This document shows, piece after piece, positions 26,432 to 35,680 of a DNA stretch of 39,894 bases. The notes beneath the pieces were generated by a model. It was not told the DNA's origin. It did not search any database and was given only the letters and a program-made list of their open reading frames with translations. The DNA is from Mesorhizobium norvegicum (lineage in GTDB: Bacteria; Pseudomonadota; Alphaproteobacteria; Rhizobiales; Rhizobiaceae): positions 1 to 39,894 of the forward strand of contig NZ_SMYZ01000002.1 in the NCBI RefSeq assembly GCF_004919685.1. The letters run 5' to 3'. The translations under genes were made by a program, and so were the position numbers. The number at the start of each line of letters is the position of its first letter. Position 1 is the stretch's first letter.

Positions 26432-26683
26432 ATGGCGGAACGCCAGGACAGCGACAAGGAATCGCGCCGTATCCTCGAGCGCGTTGCGCGCGAGACGGAT
26501 CCGGCCGGCAACTCGTTTGTGGCGCGGGCCACGAAAGGCCTGCACGATCACGTCACCGCGGCCGATGCCGATCGTGCCGATCCGATCGAGGTGTGGGGCA
26601 CCCGCATTGGCCGGACACTCGGCCTGCTGCTGGCGCTGGGCCTGATGGTCTGGCTCGTGCTTTACGTCATCCGGGGCAGTTAG
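26432..26683 (+). CDS. Small single-span membrane protein
   Basis: An 83-residue protein, not assigned to a family. The first 58 residues are hydrophilic and charged (MAERQDSDKESRRILERVAR, then a helical segment). A single hydrophobic span follows at about residues 59-79 (LGLLLALGLMVWLVLYVI), ending in RGS. The topology is probably cytoplasmic N-terminus. I chose the ATG at 26432; the longer frame from 26228 runs antisense to the lemA start and is not conserved-looking. The pdxY start lies 13 nt after its stop, so the two are probably cotranscribed. Confidence 0.75.
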   Translation: MAERQDSDKESRRILERVARETDPAGNSFVARATKGLHDHVTAADADRADPIEVWGTRIGRTLGLLLALGLMVWLVLYVIRGS

Positions 26684-26696
26684 GAATCAAACAACA

Positions 26697-27581
26697 ATGA
26701 GCGCCGAACAAACCGACGCGCCGCGTGCGGTCATCGTCATTTCCAGCCATGTCGCACGCGGCTCGGTCGGCAACCGTGCCGCCGTCTTCGCACTCGAGAC
26801 GCTGGGCTTTCCGGTCTGGGCGGTGCCGACGGTGATCCTGCCCTGGCATCCCGGCCATGGGCGCGCGACGCGCATCGTGCCGCCGCTCGACCAGTTCAAG
26901 GCGTTGATGGCCGATCTCGAGCGCGCGCCATGGCTGGGTGAGGTCGGCGCCGTGCTGTCCGGCTATCTCGGCGAGGCCGGCCAGGCCGAGGCCGTCGCCT
27001 CGCTGGTCGCCGCGGTGAAGGCAAGGACGCCTGACGCGGTCTATATCTGTGATCCGGTGATGGGCGATTCGGGCGGCCTCTATGTGCCCGAGCCGACCGC
27101 TATCGCCATGCGCGACCGGCTGATGCCGATCGCCGACATCGCCACCCCCAACCGCTACGAGCTGGAATGGATGGCCGGCGCGCCGTTGCCCGACCTGAAA
27201 TCGGTGATCGCGGCGGCGCTGCATGCCGGACCATCCACCATGCTGGTCACCTCGGCGCCGTCCATGATGACCGGCGGCACCGGCAACCTGCTGCTCGACG
27301 GCAGCCAGGCGCTGCTTGCCGAGCATCGCCTGATCGACAAGCCGCCGAATGGTTTGGGTGATCTGACGGCGGCCGTCTACCTGGCACGCATCCTGTCACG
27401 CCAGCCGCCGATCAAGGCGCTGCAGTCGACGACGGCGGCGGTCTACGAGATCCTGGCGCGCACCGCCAAGCGCGGCGGTGACGAATTGCAGCTCGAAACC
27501 GATGCCCCGAGCCTGTCGCACCCGATGGCAATGGTCCAGCTGCGCCACCTAACGCATCCGGGGCGGGACCGCCGGGCGTGA
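26697..27581 (+). CDS. pdxY: Pyridoxal kinase
   Basis: A 294-residue PdxY-type kinase of the ribokinase superfamily. It phosphorylates pyridoxal to pyridoxal 5'-phosphate in the B6 salvage pathway. Family motifs include ISSHVARGSVGNRAAVFALE (residues 16-35), CDPVMGDSGGLYV (118-130), TPNRYELEWM (150-159) and the anion-hole and catalytic segment NGLGDLTAA with Asp222 as probable base. The gene overlaps the DUF429 gene by 4 nt (GTGA), and a small membrane-protein gene lies 13 nt upstream, so the three form a likely operon. The distinction between PdxY and PdxK rests on overall resemblance and is less certain than the pathway. Confidence 0.92.
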   Translation: MSAEQTDAPRAVIVISSHVARGSVGNRAAVFALETLGFPVWAVPTVILPWHPGHGRATRIVPPLDQFKALMADLERAPWLGEVGAVLSGYLGEAGQAEAVASLVAAVKARTPDAVYICDPVMGDSGGLYVPEPTAIAMRDRLMPIADIATPNRYELEWMAGAPLPDLKSVIAAALHAGPSTMLVTSAPSMMTGGTGNLLLDGSQALLAEHRLIDKPPNGLGDLTAAVYLARILSRQPPIKALQSTTAAVYEILARTAKRGGDELQLETDAPSLSHPMAMVQLRHLTHPGRDRRA

Positions 27582-28348
27582 CATCGGCCGAGATCGTGCT
27601 TGTCGGCGTTGACGGCTGCAAAGCCGGCTGGATTGCCGTGCGGCGCGAACCCGGTTCGACACCCTCCGTCGCGGTCTTTGCCAGCTTCACCGCCCTGCTT
27701 GCATCGCTCCCCGACGACGCAGTCATCGCCGTCGACATACCGATCGGCCTGCCCGAGTTTTCGAGCAAAGGCGGCCGCGGCCCCGAAGCACTGGTGCGGC
27801 CGTTGCTCGGGGCACGCCAATCCAGCGTCTTCTCGATCCCGTCCCGCGCCGCGCTCTATGCCGATACCAACGGTTTCACCACCATCGAAGCCTGGTATGC
27901 CGCGCATATCAGGGCAAGCGAGGTGGCCAAGACCACATCCGACCCGCCGCGCGGCGTTTCGATCCAGGCGTTCGGCATTTTTGCCAAGATCCGCGAGATC
28001 GACGCGCTGCTGATCGCGCGGCCCGATTTGCGCGGCCGTGTGTTCGAATCGCATCCGGAAGTCGCTTTCTGCCGGCTGAACGGCGACCAGGCCATGCAAT
28101 TGCCGAAGAAGATCAAGGGCAGCATCAACCCGGCCGGCATGGCGGAACGCAAGGCGCTGCTCTGCCGGCATGGCTACGACATGGGCTTTCTCGACCAGCC
28201 GCCGCCCCGCGGCACCGCCGCCGATGATTTCCTTGACGCAGCCGCGATGATGCTGATCGCCGGTCGCATCGCCGACGGTGATGCACGGCCATTTCCCGAC
28301 CCGCCGGGCCGCGACAGTCTTGGCATTCCCGTTGCCATCTGGGCGTAA
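27578..28348 (+). CDS. DUF429 family predicted RNase H-like protein
   Basis: A 256-residue protein of the DUF429 family, predicted from fold studies to be an RNase H-like nuclease. The N-terminal strand VLVGVDGCKAGWIAV carries the likely first catalytic aspartate at residue 11. VIAVDIPIGLPE near 49-60 carries another, and RVFESHPEVAFCRLNG near 158-173 is a family hallmark. The C-terminal DDFLDAAAMMLIAGRIADG supplies further acidic residues. No experimental activity is known to me. The GTG start overlaps the pdxY stop by 4 nt, and no other nearby start fits as well, so translation is probably coupled. It has no signal peptide. Confidence 0.85.
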   Translation: MTSAEIVLVGVDGCKAGWIAVRREPGSTPSVAVFASFTALLASLPDDAVIAVDIPIGLPEFSSKGGRGPEALVRPLLGARQSSVFSIPSRAALYADTNGFTTIEAWYAAHIRASEVAKTTSDPPRGVSIQAFGIFAKIREIDALLIARPDLRGRVFESHPEVAFCRLNGDQAMQLPKKIKGSINPAGMAERKALLCRHGYDMGFLDQPPPRGTAADDFLDAAAMMLIAGRIADGDARPFPDPPGRDSLGIPVAIWA

Positions 28349-28496
28349 CAGGGTTGGCCAAGACTGCGCCTGATGCATGGCATTTATAGCCAGCCCCCAT
28401 AATTCTGCATTGCTCGCAACGGGCTTTTACCGTTAGAGCCTCTTTTGACCGCAACGAGCTGCCGCCTCCAACCCGGAAAGGCTCCAGACGCCGCCC

Positions 28497-29141
28497 ATGT
28501 CCCACCTCCCCGACCACCTTCTCGCCGGCTATCGCAATTTCATGAACGGCCGCTATCTCACCGAGAGCGGACGCTATCGCGAGCTTGCCCGCGAAGGCCA
28601 GGCGCCGGAAACGATGATCGTCGCCTGTTGCGACTCCCGCGCCGCGCCCGAAGCGATCTTCGACGCCGGGCCCGGCGAACTCTTCGTGCTGCGCAATGTC
28701 GGCAATCTGGTGCCGCCCTACGCACCGGACGGCGAATTCCACTCGACCTCCGCCGCGCTCGAATTCGCCGTGCAGAGCCTCAAGGTCAAGAACATCGTCG
28801 TCATGGGCCATGGCCGCTGCGGCGGCATCCGCGCCGCGCTCGACACCAATTCCGCACCGCTGTCGCCCGGCGACTTCATCGGCAAGTGGATGAGCCTGAT
28901 CGCACCGGCCGCCGAGACCGTGTCCTCCAGCACCTTCATGACCGCATCGGAGCGCCAGACCGCGCTGGAGCGCATCTCGATCCGCTATTCCATCGCCAAT
29001 CTGCGGACCTTTCCCTGCGTCTCGATCCTCGAAGGCAAGGGGCGGCTGTCGCTGCACGGCGCCTGGTTCGACATTTCGAGCGGCGAACTCTGGGTGATGA
29101 ACAAGGAAACCGGCGATTTCGAACGGCCGGAGCTGGGATGA
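28497..29141 (+). CDS. Beta-class carbonic anhydrase
   Basis: A 214-residue beta-carbonic anhydrase, interconverting CO2 and bicarbonate. The zinc ligands are visible: Cys44 within the CxDSR motif (ACCDSRAAPE, with Asp46 and Arg48 as the catalytic dyad), then His105 and Cys108 in the HGRCGG motif. The length and spacing are normal for the bacterial branch. No signal peptide, so it should be cytoplasmic. Its stop overlaps the start of the NTF2-like gene by 4 nt (ATGA). The start ATG at 28497 follows a weakly purine-rich region (GGAAAGG about 15 nt upstream). The 148-nt gap upstream shows no recognisable operator. Confidence 0.94.
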   Translation: MSHLPDHLLAGYRNFMNGRYLTESGRYRELAREGQAPETMIVACCDSRAAPEAIFDAGPGELFVLRNVGNLVPPYAPDGEFHSTSAALEFAVQSLKVKNIVVMGHGRCGGIRAALDTNSAPLSPGDFIGKWMSLIAPAAETVSSSTFMTASERQTALERISIRYSIANLRTFPCVSILEGKGRLSLHGAWFDISSGELWVMNKETGDFERPELG

Positions 29142-29572
29142 ACACAGCGGCGCGCAAGGTGGTGAACATCCGGTCGATCGTTTTTACGGCGGCCGCGCTG
29201 CTGGTAGCGATTATTGCCGCCCGCGCCGATGATCGCGCCATCATCAGCCGCTGGTATTCGGCGCTGCTGGTCGCAGACCGCACCGAACTGTCCGACCTGC
29301 TCGCCGATGATGTCCGCATCAAGCTGGACGACCTCGGCATTGTGCAAAGCAGGCAGGAATTCATCGCTTCGATCGACGAATGGAAGGGGGCGGTTGCCGG
29401 TGCGGCAATCCGGCACCGGATCGAGAAGAGCGAAGGCGGCATCACCACGGTGGTCGCCTGTTACGATTTCCCCAACAACGACGTGCTGATGCAGGAAACC
29501 TTCGCGGTGACCGACAACCGCATCACCGCCAGTTCGCAAGCGGCAATCGCCGAGAACTGCGACGGCTTCTGA
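29138..29572 (+). CDS. Secreted NTF2/SnoaL-like protein
   Basis: A 144-residue protein with a likely signal peptide: a basic N-region (AARKVVNIR) and a hydrophobic stretch ending ARA near residue 30. The mature part resembles the NTF2-like (SnoaL) cone fold: DDRAIISRWYSALLVADRTEL as the first helix pair, LLADDVRIKLDDLG, and FIASIDEWKGAVAGAAIRHRI. Such folds bind small ligands or act as enzymes, and the ligand is not predictable. Two cysteines (ACYDF and ENCDGF) could form a disulfide. The start ATG overlaps the carbonic anhydrase stop, so the two are likely cotranscribed. The longer frame from 28445 runs through the carbonic anhydrase in another phase and is rejected. Confidence 0.78.
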   Translation: MNTAARKVVNIRSIVFTAAALLVAIIAARADDRAIISRWYSALLVADRTELSDLLADDVRIKLDDLGIVQSRQEFIASIDEWKGAVAGAAIRHRIEKSEGGITTVVACYDFPNNDVLMQETFAVTDNRITASSQAAIAENCDGF

Positions 29573-29665
29573 GGCGGATATCGGCCAACTGCGATATTGC
29601 GGGTCCGCCGGCCGCGCCCTACATCGGTAGCGACCCACCCTGCCTTCTCCAGCGAAAGACTGTCC

Positions 29666-31720
29666 ATGCCTTCCACAAAAGCCGTCGACCTCGCCGCCCA
29701 TCCGCTGACCGCGTGGCAAGGGCCGCTCGGCCTGCCCGATTTTGCCAGCATTGGCGACGGCGACTTCTCCCCGGTCTTCGACACGGCGCTGAAGGCGCAT
29801 GAGGCCGAGATCGAGGCGATCGCCGGCAACAAGGACACACCGACGATCGAGAACACGCTTGGCGCGCTGGAACTCGGCGGCGAAGCGCTCGACCGTGTCT
29901 CGTCGATCTTCTGGTGCCGCGCCGGCGCCTACACCAATGACACGATCCAGGCGCTGGAGCGCGACATCTCGCCGAAAATGTCCAGGCATTTCTCGGCGAT
30001 TTCGATGAATGAGAGGTTGTTTGCCCGCATCGACGATCTCTACCAGCGCCGTGAGAGCCTGAAGCTCGACGCCGAGACGCTGCGGGTGCTGGAAAAGACC
30101 TGGAAGGGCTTTGTCCGATCCGGCGCCAAACTCGACGCCGACGGCAAGAAGCGGCTGGCCAAGATCAGCGAGGAATTGTCCTCGCTCGGCACCAGCTTCG
30201 GCCAGAATGTGCTGGCCGACGAGAGCGACTGGGCGCTGTTCCTCGACGAGGCCGACCTTGCCGGTCTGCCGGATTTCCTGAAAAGCTCGATGGCCGAAGC
30301 CGCCGAGATACGCGGCCAGAAGGGCCGCTATGCCGTGACCTTGTCGCGCTCGATCTATGAGCCGTTCTCGACCTTCTCCGAACGCCGCGACCTGCGCGAG
30401 ATCGCCTTCCGCGCCTTCACCATGCGCGGCCAAAATGGCGGCGCCACCGACAACACATCCGTTGTGCGCGACATGCTGCGCCTGCGCGCCGAAAAGGCGA
30501 AGCTGCTCGGCTACGCCTCCTTCGCCGCGCTGAAGCTCGACGACACCATGGCCAAGACCCCGAAGGCGGTGCACGCGCTGCTTGATCCAGTTTGGGAGAA
30601 GGCACTGGAGAAGGCCGCAGCCGACCAGACCGACCTGCAACGGCTGGCCACCGCAGCCGGCAGCAACGAAAAATTCGCCGCCTGGGACTGGCGCTTCTAC
30701 CAGGAGAAACTGCGCGCGGAAAAATTCGCCTTCGACGAAGCCGAACTGAAACCCTATCTGCAGCTCGACCGGATCATCGACGCCTGCTTCGACGTAGCGA
30801 CACGGCTGTTCGGCATCACCTTCGAGGAGAAAAAAGGCATCGCGGCCTGGCACCCCGACGCCCGCGTCTTCGTGGTGAAAAATGCCGACGGCAGCGAGCG
30901 CGGCCTGTTCCTCGCCGACTATTTCGCCCGGCCCTCGAAGCGCTCCGGCGCCTGGATGAGCGCGCTGCAATCCGGCTATAGGCTCGGCCACGGCTCGAAA
31001 CCGGTGATCTACAACATCATGAACTTCGCCAAGCCGCCGGTGGGCGAGCCGGCTCTGCTGTCGGTCGACGAGGCGAAGACGCTGTTCCACGAGTTCGGCC
31101 ATGCGCTGCACGGCATGCTGACCGACGTCACCTGGCCGTCGGTCGCGGGCACCTCGGTCAGCCGCGATTTCGTCGAACTGCCCTCGCAGCTCTACGAGCA
31201 TTGGCTGACCGTGCCGGCGGTGCTGGAAAAGCACGCTCTGCATGTGAAGACCGGCAAGCCGATGCCCAAGGCGCTGCTCGACAAGATGCTGGCCGCGCGC
31301 ACGTTCGGCGCCGGCTTCGCCACGGTCGAATTCACCGCCTCGGCGCTGATCGACATGGCCTATCACGCCCGGCCGGATGCACCGGAAGCGCCGCTTCGTT
31401 TCGAAGCCGAAACGCTTGCGAAGCTTGACATGCCGAACACCATCGCCATGCGCCACCGCACCCCGCATTTCGGCCATGTCTTTTCCGGCGACGGCTATTC
31501 GGCCGGCTACTATTCCTACATGTGGTCGGAAGTGCTCGACGCCGATGCCTTCGCCGCCTTCGAGGAAACCGGCGACCCCTTCAACCCGGCGCTCGCCGAG
31601 CGGCTGCGCAAGAACATCTACGCCGCCGGCGGCTCGAAGGACCCGGAAGAACTCTACACGGCTTTTCGGGGCAAAATGCCGTCGCCGGAAGCGATGATGG
31701 TGAAGCGCGGGCTGGTGTAG
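29666..31720 (+). CDS. M3 family oligopeptidase
   Basis: A 684-residue zinc metallopeptidase of family M3 (oligopeptidase A or peptidyl-dipeptidase type). It degrades short peptides, including cleaved signal peptides in studied members. The zinc motif FHEFGHALHGM has His475, Glu476 and His479, and the third ligand Glu504 lies in DFVELPSQ at the expected spacing. The C-terminal substrate-facing region includes HFGHVFSGDGYSAGYYSYMWSEV, with the tyrosines typical of M3 enzymes. No signal peptide is visible, so it is probably cytoplasmic. The ATG at 29666 is preferred to the GTG at 29597, which adds a basic non-conserved stretch. Dcp and PrlC cannot be separated by eye. A type A repeat follows the stop by 7 nt. 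Confidence 0.93.
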   Translation: MPSTKAVDLAAHPLTAWQGPLGLPDFASIGDGDFSPVFDTALKAHEAEIEAIAGNKDTPTIENTLGALELGGEALDRVSSIFWCRAGAYTNDTIQALERDISPKMSRHFSAISMNERLFARIDDLYQRRESLKLDAETLRVLEKTWKGFVRSGAKLDADGKKRLAKISEELSSLGTSFGQNVLADESDWALFLDEADLAGLPDFLKSSMAEAAEIRGQKGRYAVTLSRSIYEPFSTFSERRDLREIAFRAFTMRGQNGGATDNTSVVRDMLRLRAEKAKLLGYASFAALKLDDTMAKTPKAVHALLDPVWEKALEKAAADQTDLQRLATAAGSNEKFAAWDWRFYQEKLRAEKFAFDEAELKPYLQLDRIIDACFDVATRLFGITFEEKKGIAAWHPDARVFVVKNADGSERGLFLADYFARPSKRSGAWMSALQSGYRLGHGSKPVIYNIMNFAKPPVGEPALLSVDEAKTLFHEFGHALHGMLTDVTWPSVAGTSVSRDFVELPSQLYEHWLTVPAVLEKHALHVKTGKPMPKALLDKMLAARTFGAGFATVEFTASALIDMAYHARPDAPEAPLRFEAETLAKLDMPNTIAMRHRTPHFGHVFSGDGYSAGYYSYMWSEVLDADAFAAFEETGDPFNPALAERLRKNIYAAGGSKDPEELYTAFRGKMPSPEAMMVKRGLV

Positions 31721-31726
31721 CACCGG

Positions 31727-31883
31727 ATAATCTCCCCCCTCGAGGGGGAGATGGCCGCGAAGCGGCCAGAGGGGGTCGGTCCGACCGGACTGGGCCTCCT
31801 GCGACAGAAGGAAGTTGGCGCTCCACGCGAGGCGACCCCCTCTGTCGCCTTCGGCGACATCTCCCCCTCAAGGGGGGAGATTA
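31727..31883. repeat. Inverted pair of two-hairpin repeats (type A/C hybrid)
   Basis: Units at 31727-31778 (plus) and 31831-31883 (minus) lie between the convergent M3 and M81 peptidase genes. Stem 1 is the type A ATCTCCCCC/GGGGGAGAT, but stem 2 is GCCGC-GAA-GCGGC on the left and TCGCC-GAA-GGCGA on the right, with the GAA loop of type C. The right unit contains the stop codon of the M81 gene. Confidence 0.85.
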
Positions 31884-33361
31884 CCAGCATCCTTCCAAGG
31901 ATCGGCCACCCTTGGCCAGACCGGCCGCGTCAGCTTGGTATAATTGGTCACCGCCGGATTGCTGGGATACGAACTCGGCGCCGAGACATAGATGATCTCG
32001 GCGGCGATCGGCTCGAAGCCGGCGTAGAAATGATTGGTCGACTTGATCAGCAGCATATCCTTGGCCAGCGGATCGACGCCGATGTTGGAGAAGATATCCG
32101 GCTCGAAGGTCTGCGTGCGATTGGTGTTGAGGATGATGTCGACCTCGGTGCCTTCGAGGCGGACCAGCGCCGTCGGCCCGAGTGTCACCCGGCTTGGCCC
32201 GAAACTTTGCCATCCCTCCGGAATCGCCTTCAGCACGCGCACGCGCGCGTCGATCGGCTCGCCGGCCTGCGGCCCGGCCTTGCCGCCGAAACGCAGGTCG
32301 ATGATGGCGCCCTCACCCGCCGCCAGGCAGAAGGTGACCGCGATCGGATCCCAGATCGTCGCCACGGCGAACTTGTCCAGGCCACGCCCCAGCATCTGGC
32401 GCAGCACGAAGGTGCCGTCGCCGGGAACGCCGCCGCCGGGATTGTCCCAGATGTCGGCAATGACCACCGGCTTGCCCGGATTCCTGGCGCGCACGGCCAG
32501 CGCCCGATCGATGCCGTCGGTTGCGCTCAGCATCGTCATCGCCGTCTTTTCGCGCAACGCATAAAGCTCTCGCCCCAGCCGTTCCGCCAGCGCGTCGCCC
32601 TTGGCCTTGTCATTGTCGGTGACGACCAGGATGCGCGTGCCCATTTCGGCCACGTCGGCCGCCATGAAGCCGTGGATGACGGAGACCGACAGCACGCCGT
32701 CCTTGCCGTGCAGCGCCTTGATGCGGTCGACGAAGGAGCGCATCGGCTCGCGGCTGGTCGGCAGCACTTGGATCATGCGGCAATCGAAGGTCGAGATGAC
32801 CGGTTTGATCTCGCCGCGCGCCGCCGCGAGGCCAAGCTCGACGACATGTTCGCCACGCTCGTAGAAATCGGTGTGCGGAAATTCGAGGAAGTAGGCGAGG
32901 ATGTCAGAGGCTGCCACGCGATTCGGCGTCAGATGGCTATGTGGATCGAGCTCGACCGCGATCACCACCTTCGGCCCGACCATTGCGCGAACCCGTTCGA
33001 GCAGGTCTCCTTCGCAATCGTCATAGCCTTGCGCCACCATCGCGCCATGCAGGCCGAGGATGACCGCATCGACAGGCAGCGCTGCCCTGAGCTGGCCGAG
33101 GATCTCGTCGCGCAGCGCCTCATAGGTCTGGCGCTGCACCAGGCCGCCGGGCTCGGCCCAGGTGGCGGTGCCCTCGATGACATCAAGGCCTTCGGCCACT
33201 GCCCGCCGGCGAAGCGCAACCATCGGCGACGAGCACAGCGTCGGCGTTTCCGGATGCTTGCCGGGGCCGGCATAGAAGGCCATCTCGAACGAGGCCCGGT
33301 CGGTCGGCACCGGCGAGAAGGTGTTGGTTTCCGTCGCCAGCGAGGCGGTGAAAATGCGCAT
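31868..33361 (-). CDS. M81 family metallopeptidase (MlrC-like)
   Basis: A 497-residue member of family M81, named after microcystinase MlrC of microcystin degraders. Most M81 genes occur in bacteria with no link to microcystin and probably act on other peptide-like or amide substrates. The N-terminal domain has ATETNTFSPVPT, LHGAMV (His105), ELDPHSHLT (Asp139, His141, His143) and FPHTDFYERG (His163), likely metal ligands. The C-terminal domain has ADIWDNPGGGVPGDGT. The last residues (NLPP) and the stop codon are read from a type A repeat, so the natural C-terminus may have been replaced. It lies downstream of the ABC permease genes on the same strand, 148 nt away, and is probably part of that cluster. 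Confidence 0.9.
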   Translation of the reverse strand: MRIFTASLATETNTFSPVPTDRASFEMAFYAGPGKHPETPTLCSSPMVALRRRAVAEGLDVIEGTATWAEPGGLVQRQTYEALRDEILGQLRAALPVDAVILGLHGAMVAQGYDDCEGDLLERVRAMVGPKVVIAVELDPHSHLTPNRVAASDILAYFLEFPHTDFYERGEHVVELGLAAARGEIKPVISTFDCRMIQVLPTSREPMRSFVDRIKALHGKDGVLSVSVIHGFMAADVAEMGTRILVVTDNDKAKGDALAERLGRELYALREKTAMTMLSATDGIDRALAVRARNPGKPVVIADIWDNPGGGVPGDGTFVLRQMLGRGLDKFAVATIWDPIAVTFCLAAGEGAIIDLRFGGKAGPQAGEPIDARVRVLKAIPEGWQSFGPSRVTLGPTALVRLEGTEVDIILNTNRTQTFEPDIFSNIGVDPLAKDMLLIKSTNHFYAGFEPIAAEIIYVSAPSSYPSNPAVTNYTKLTRPVWPRVADPWKDAGNLPP

Positions 33362-33509
33362 CTTGGAAATTCCGCTTCGCTCTGATCAGATCCAGACCAT
33401 TTGGGTCGGGCGTTTAGACGAAATCATTAGGCCTGGCGACTGCGGCACAAGCGACAGGCTGGACACGTGTCTGTGTGGCATTCGACAGCTCATCTTTGAC
33501 TCGGGCCAG

Positions 33510-34334
33510 CTATTTGACCGCCCCGAGCGCCAGGCCTCTGACGAGGTAGCGCTGCAGCCAGATGAACAGGATGGCCACCGGCGCGGTCGCCAGCAGCGTC
33601 GCGGCCATGACATGATGCCATTCGATGGTGTAGCGGCCGGCGACCAGCGAAAACACCTGGATCGGCAGCGTGTAGCTTTCCTGGCTGCGCAGCATGGTGA
33701 GCGCGACGACGAATTCGTTCCAGGCATTGATGAAGGTGAAGATCGCGGTGACCGCGATCGCTGGCAGGCAGAGCGGCAGGAACACCTTGCGCAAGGTCAG
33801 CCAGCGGCCAGCACCCTCCATCCAGGCCGCCTCCTCGAGATCGCGCGGAATGGTGTCGAAATAGCTCTGCAGCATCCACACGGTGAAGGCGACGTTGAAG
33901 GCCATGTAGATGAAGCCGAGCGCCGTCGTGCTCTCGACCAGGCCCCAGGCCGCCATCAGCCGGAACAGGCCGAGCACCAGCACGATCGGCGAGATCATCT
34001 GCGAGATCAGCAGGAACTGGCGCAAGGCGCCGTAGCCGGCAAAGCGGAAGCGCGACATCGCATAGGCCGCCGGAACCGAGATCAGGATGGCGCCGACGGT
34101 GGCGATCACGGACACGTAGAGCGAATTGAGCAGCGCCTGGCCGAAGCCGGTTGCCACCCACATGTCGGAAAAATTCGACCAGCGGAATTCGCTCGGCCAC
34201 CAGGTCGGCGACAGCACTTCCTGTCTTGGCTTGACTGCGGTCAGGAACATCACCGCAAACGGAAAGAGCGTCACCACGATCAGCGGCGCCAGCAGCAACC
34301 AGGCAATGATCGAACGCTTGAGCTTGCTCGTCAT
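33510..34334 (-). CDS. Carbohydrate ABC transporter permease, MalG type
   Basis: A 274-residue inner-membrane permease with about 6 hydrophobic segments, of the MalG/UgpE-like group. The EAA loop that contacts the ATPase is visible as [21 protein letters not shown] near residues 180-200. The start overlaps the stop of the other permease by 4 nt (ATGA), so the two are translated together and should form the membrane dimer. The typical N-terminus [19 protein letters not shown] leads straight into helix 1, supporting the ATG at 34334. The ATPase is encoded by the divergent arm and the binding protein lies upstream. The substrate is probably a sugar or sugar-like compound, judged by family only. 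Confidence 0.93.
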   Translation of the reverse strand: MTSKLKRSIIAWLLLAPLIVVTLFPFAVMFLTAVKPRQEVLSPTWWPSEFRWSNFSDMWVATGFGQALLNSLYVSVIATVGAILISVPAAYAMSRFRFAGYGALRQFLLISQMISPIVLVLGLFRLMAAWGLVESTTALGFIYMAFNVAFTVWMLQSYFDTIPRDLEEAAWMEGAGRWLTLRKVFLPLCLPAIAVTAIFTFINAWNEFVVALTMLRSQESYTLPIQVFSLVAGRYTIEWHHVMAATLLATAPVAILFIWLQRYLVRGLALGAVK

Positions 34335-35200
34335 GTGCGTTGCTCCCGCATCGCCAGCCGCACATAGATCATGGTGAAGACCAGCAATATGGCGAACATC
34401 ACCAGCGACACCGCCGATGCTTCGCCGAGTTTGCCGATGCGGAAGGCCAGCTTGTAGAGATGGGTCACCAGGATATCGGTCGAGTTGGCCGGCCCGCCTT
34501 GCGTCATCACCCAGATGATCGGGAAGGAATTGAAGACGTAAATGGTGTTGAGCACGATGGCGATGTTGATGAACGGTTTTAAGAGCGGAAAGGTGATTTC
34601 GCGGAACTGCTGCAGCGGCGTCGCCCCTTCGAGCGCCGCCGCCTCGTAGAGGTCGTCCGGTATCGACGACAGGCCGCCGAGGAAAATCGTCGTCGTGAAC
34701 GGCACCGTCACCAGGATGCCGATCAGCACCTGCATGGGAAAGGCGGTCTCGGCGCTCGCCAGCCACTGGATGTTGTGGTCGATGAGGCCAAGGCCGATCA
34801 GCGCCGAATTCAGCATGCCGCTTTCGCCGCTCAGCGCCCAGCGCCAGACCACCGCGGTCATGGTCAGCGACACCGCCCAGGGCAGCATGATGATGACGCG
34901 GGCAATACCCCGGCCATAGAAATCGGTGTTGAGGATCATCGCCACCGGGATCGACAAGAGAAGCGCCCCGCCGACGACCATCACCGTCCACTGGCCGGTG
35001 CGCCAGAGCGCGGCCATGAAATCGGGATCGGCAGTGAGTGCTGCGAAATTGGCGAAGTCGTTGAAGTCGCGAAGCTGGCCGAAGCGGCTGACATCATGCG
35101 TCGAGATCTGGATCAGGTCCCAGACCGGCCAGAAGATAACGACCGCCGCCAGGAACAGGCTGGGCAAGGTCAGGAGATAGGGCAAGAAACGGTTTTGCAT
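34331..35200 (-). CDS. Carbohydrate ABC transporter permease, MalF/UgpA type
   Basis: A 289-residue inner-membrane permease of the MalF/UgpA group with about 6 membrane segments, starting [21 protein letters not shown]. The EAA loop appears as [21 protein letters not shown] near residues 209-229, the part that docks to the ATPase. It is the first of the two permease genes after the binding-protein gene, but a 480-bp gap with a hairpin and a repeat pair lies between them. That gap may lower permease expression compared with the binding protein, a common arrangement. The 4-nt overlap with the MalG-type gene indicates coupled translation. Confidence 0.93.
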   Translation of the reverse strand: MQNRFLPYLLTLPSLFLAAVVIFWPVWDLIQISTHDVSRFGQLRDFNDFANFAALTADPDFMAALWRTGQWTVMVVGGALLLSIPVAMILNTDFYGRGIARVIIMLPWAVSLTMTAVVWRWALSGESGMLNSALIGLGLIDHNIQWLASAETAFPMQVLIGILVTVPFTTTIFLGGLSSIPDDLYEAAALEGATPLQQFREITFPLLKPFINIAIVLNTIYVFNSFPIIWVMTQGGPANSTDILVTHLYKLAFRIGKLGEASAVSLVMFAILLVFTMIYVRLAMREQRT

Positions 35201-35360
35201 CGGCTGACTTCATACCGTGTTGCGGGTGGAGATTGGATTGCGCTGGCTTAACAGATTGACTTAATCCCGCCTCGTTCTTCTCAAGGCACCGCTTCAGGAT
35301 TCCTTGCAACCGTCGGCGCCCCCCTCACCTGCCTGCCCGTCCTCCGAGGCCAGGCTCCTT

Positions 35361-35550
35361 CCTCTCCCTCCGGAGGGGGGAGAGGTGGCTCGGCGAAGCC
35401 GAGACGGAGTGGGGGAACCACCTGGTAACCGCCGCGAACGGACATAGGAAGGGCACTAGGCGCAAGCATCGCCTCGCCTTGCCCCCAAGGGTCGACCCCC
35501 ACTCCGTCGAGCTTCGCTCGACACCTCTCCCCCGATCGACGGGGGAGAGG
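35361..35550. repeat. Inverted pair of two-hairpin repeats (type C)
   Basis: Units at 35361-35415 (plus) and 35496-35550 (minus) lie in the 480-bp gap between the permease and binding-protein genes. Stem 2 is CTCGGC-GAA-GCCGAG in the first and GTCGAGC-GAA-GCTCGAC in the second. Positions 35376-35415 are identical to 21601-21640. Apart from this pair and the hairpin at 35628-35661 I see nothing in the gap. Confidence 0.78.
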
Positions 35551-35627
35551 AAGGGCCCTCTTCCGCAATTGACTGGGGCGGCGCTGCCATCGACGATTCT
35601 GTCTTTCTGCCGAAGACCGAGGAAAGT

Positions 35628-35661
35628 GTGGCGCGCCCCGCCTGAGTCTGGGACGCGCCAC
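35628..35661 (-). terminator. Stem-loop after binding-protein gene
   Basis: Arms GTGGCGCG (35628-35635) and CGCGCCAC (35654-35661) form an 8-bp stem with an 18-nt loop, 19 nt beyond the binding-protein stop. Such hairpins often stabilise the binding-protein transcript and reduce read-through into permease genes. Only ACTTTCC follows on the minus strand, so termination would be partial. Confidence 0.5.
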
Positions 35662-35680
35662 GGGCGCAGGGAGATACGCC

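Noticed and set aside
28985..31723. A 912-residue open frame on the minus strand opposite the M3 peptidase
   Set aside because: It is antisense to a gene with a complete zinc motif, runs across several genes, and shows no recognisable domain.
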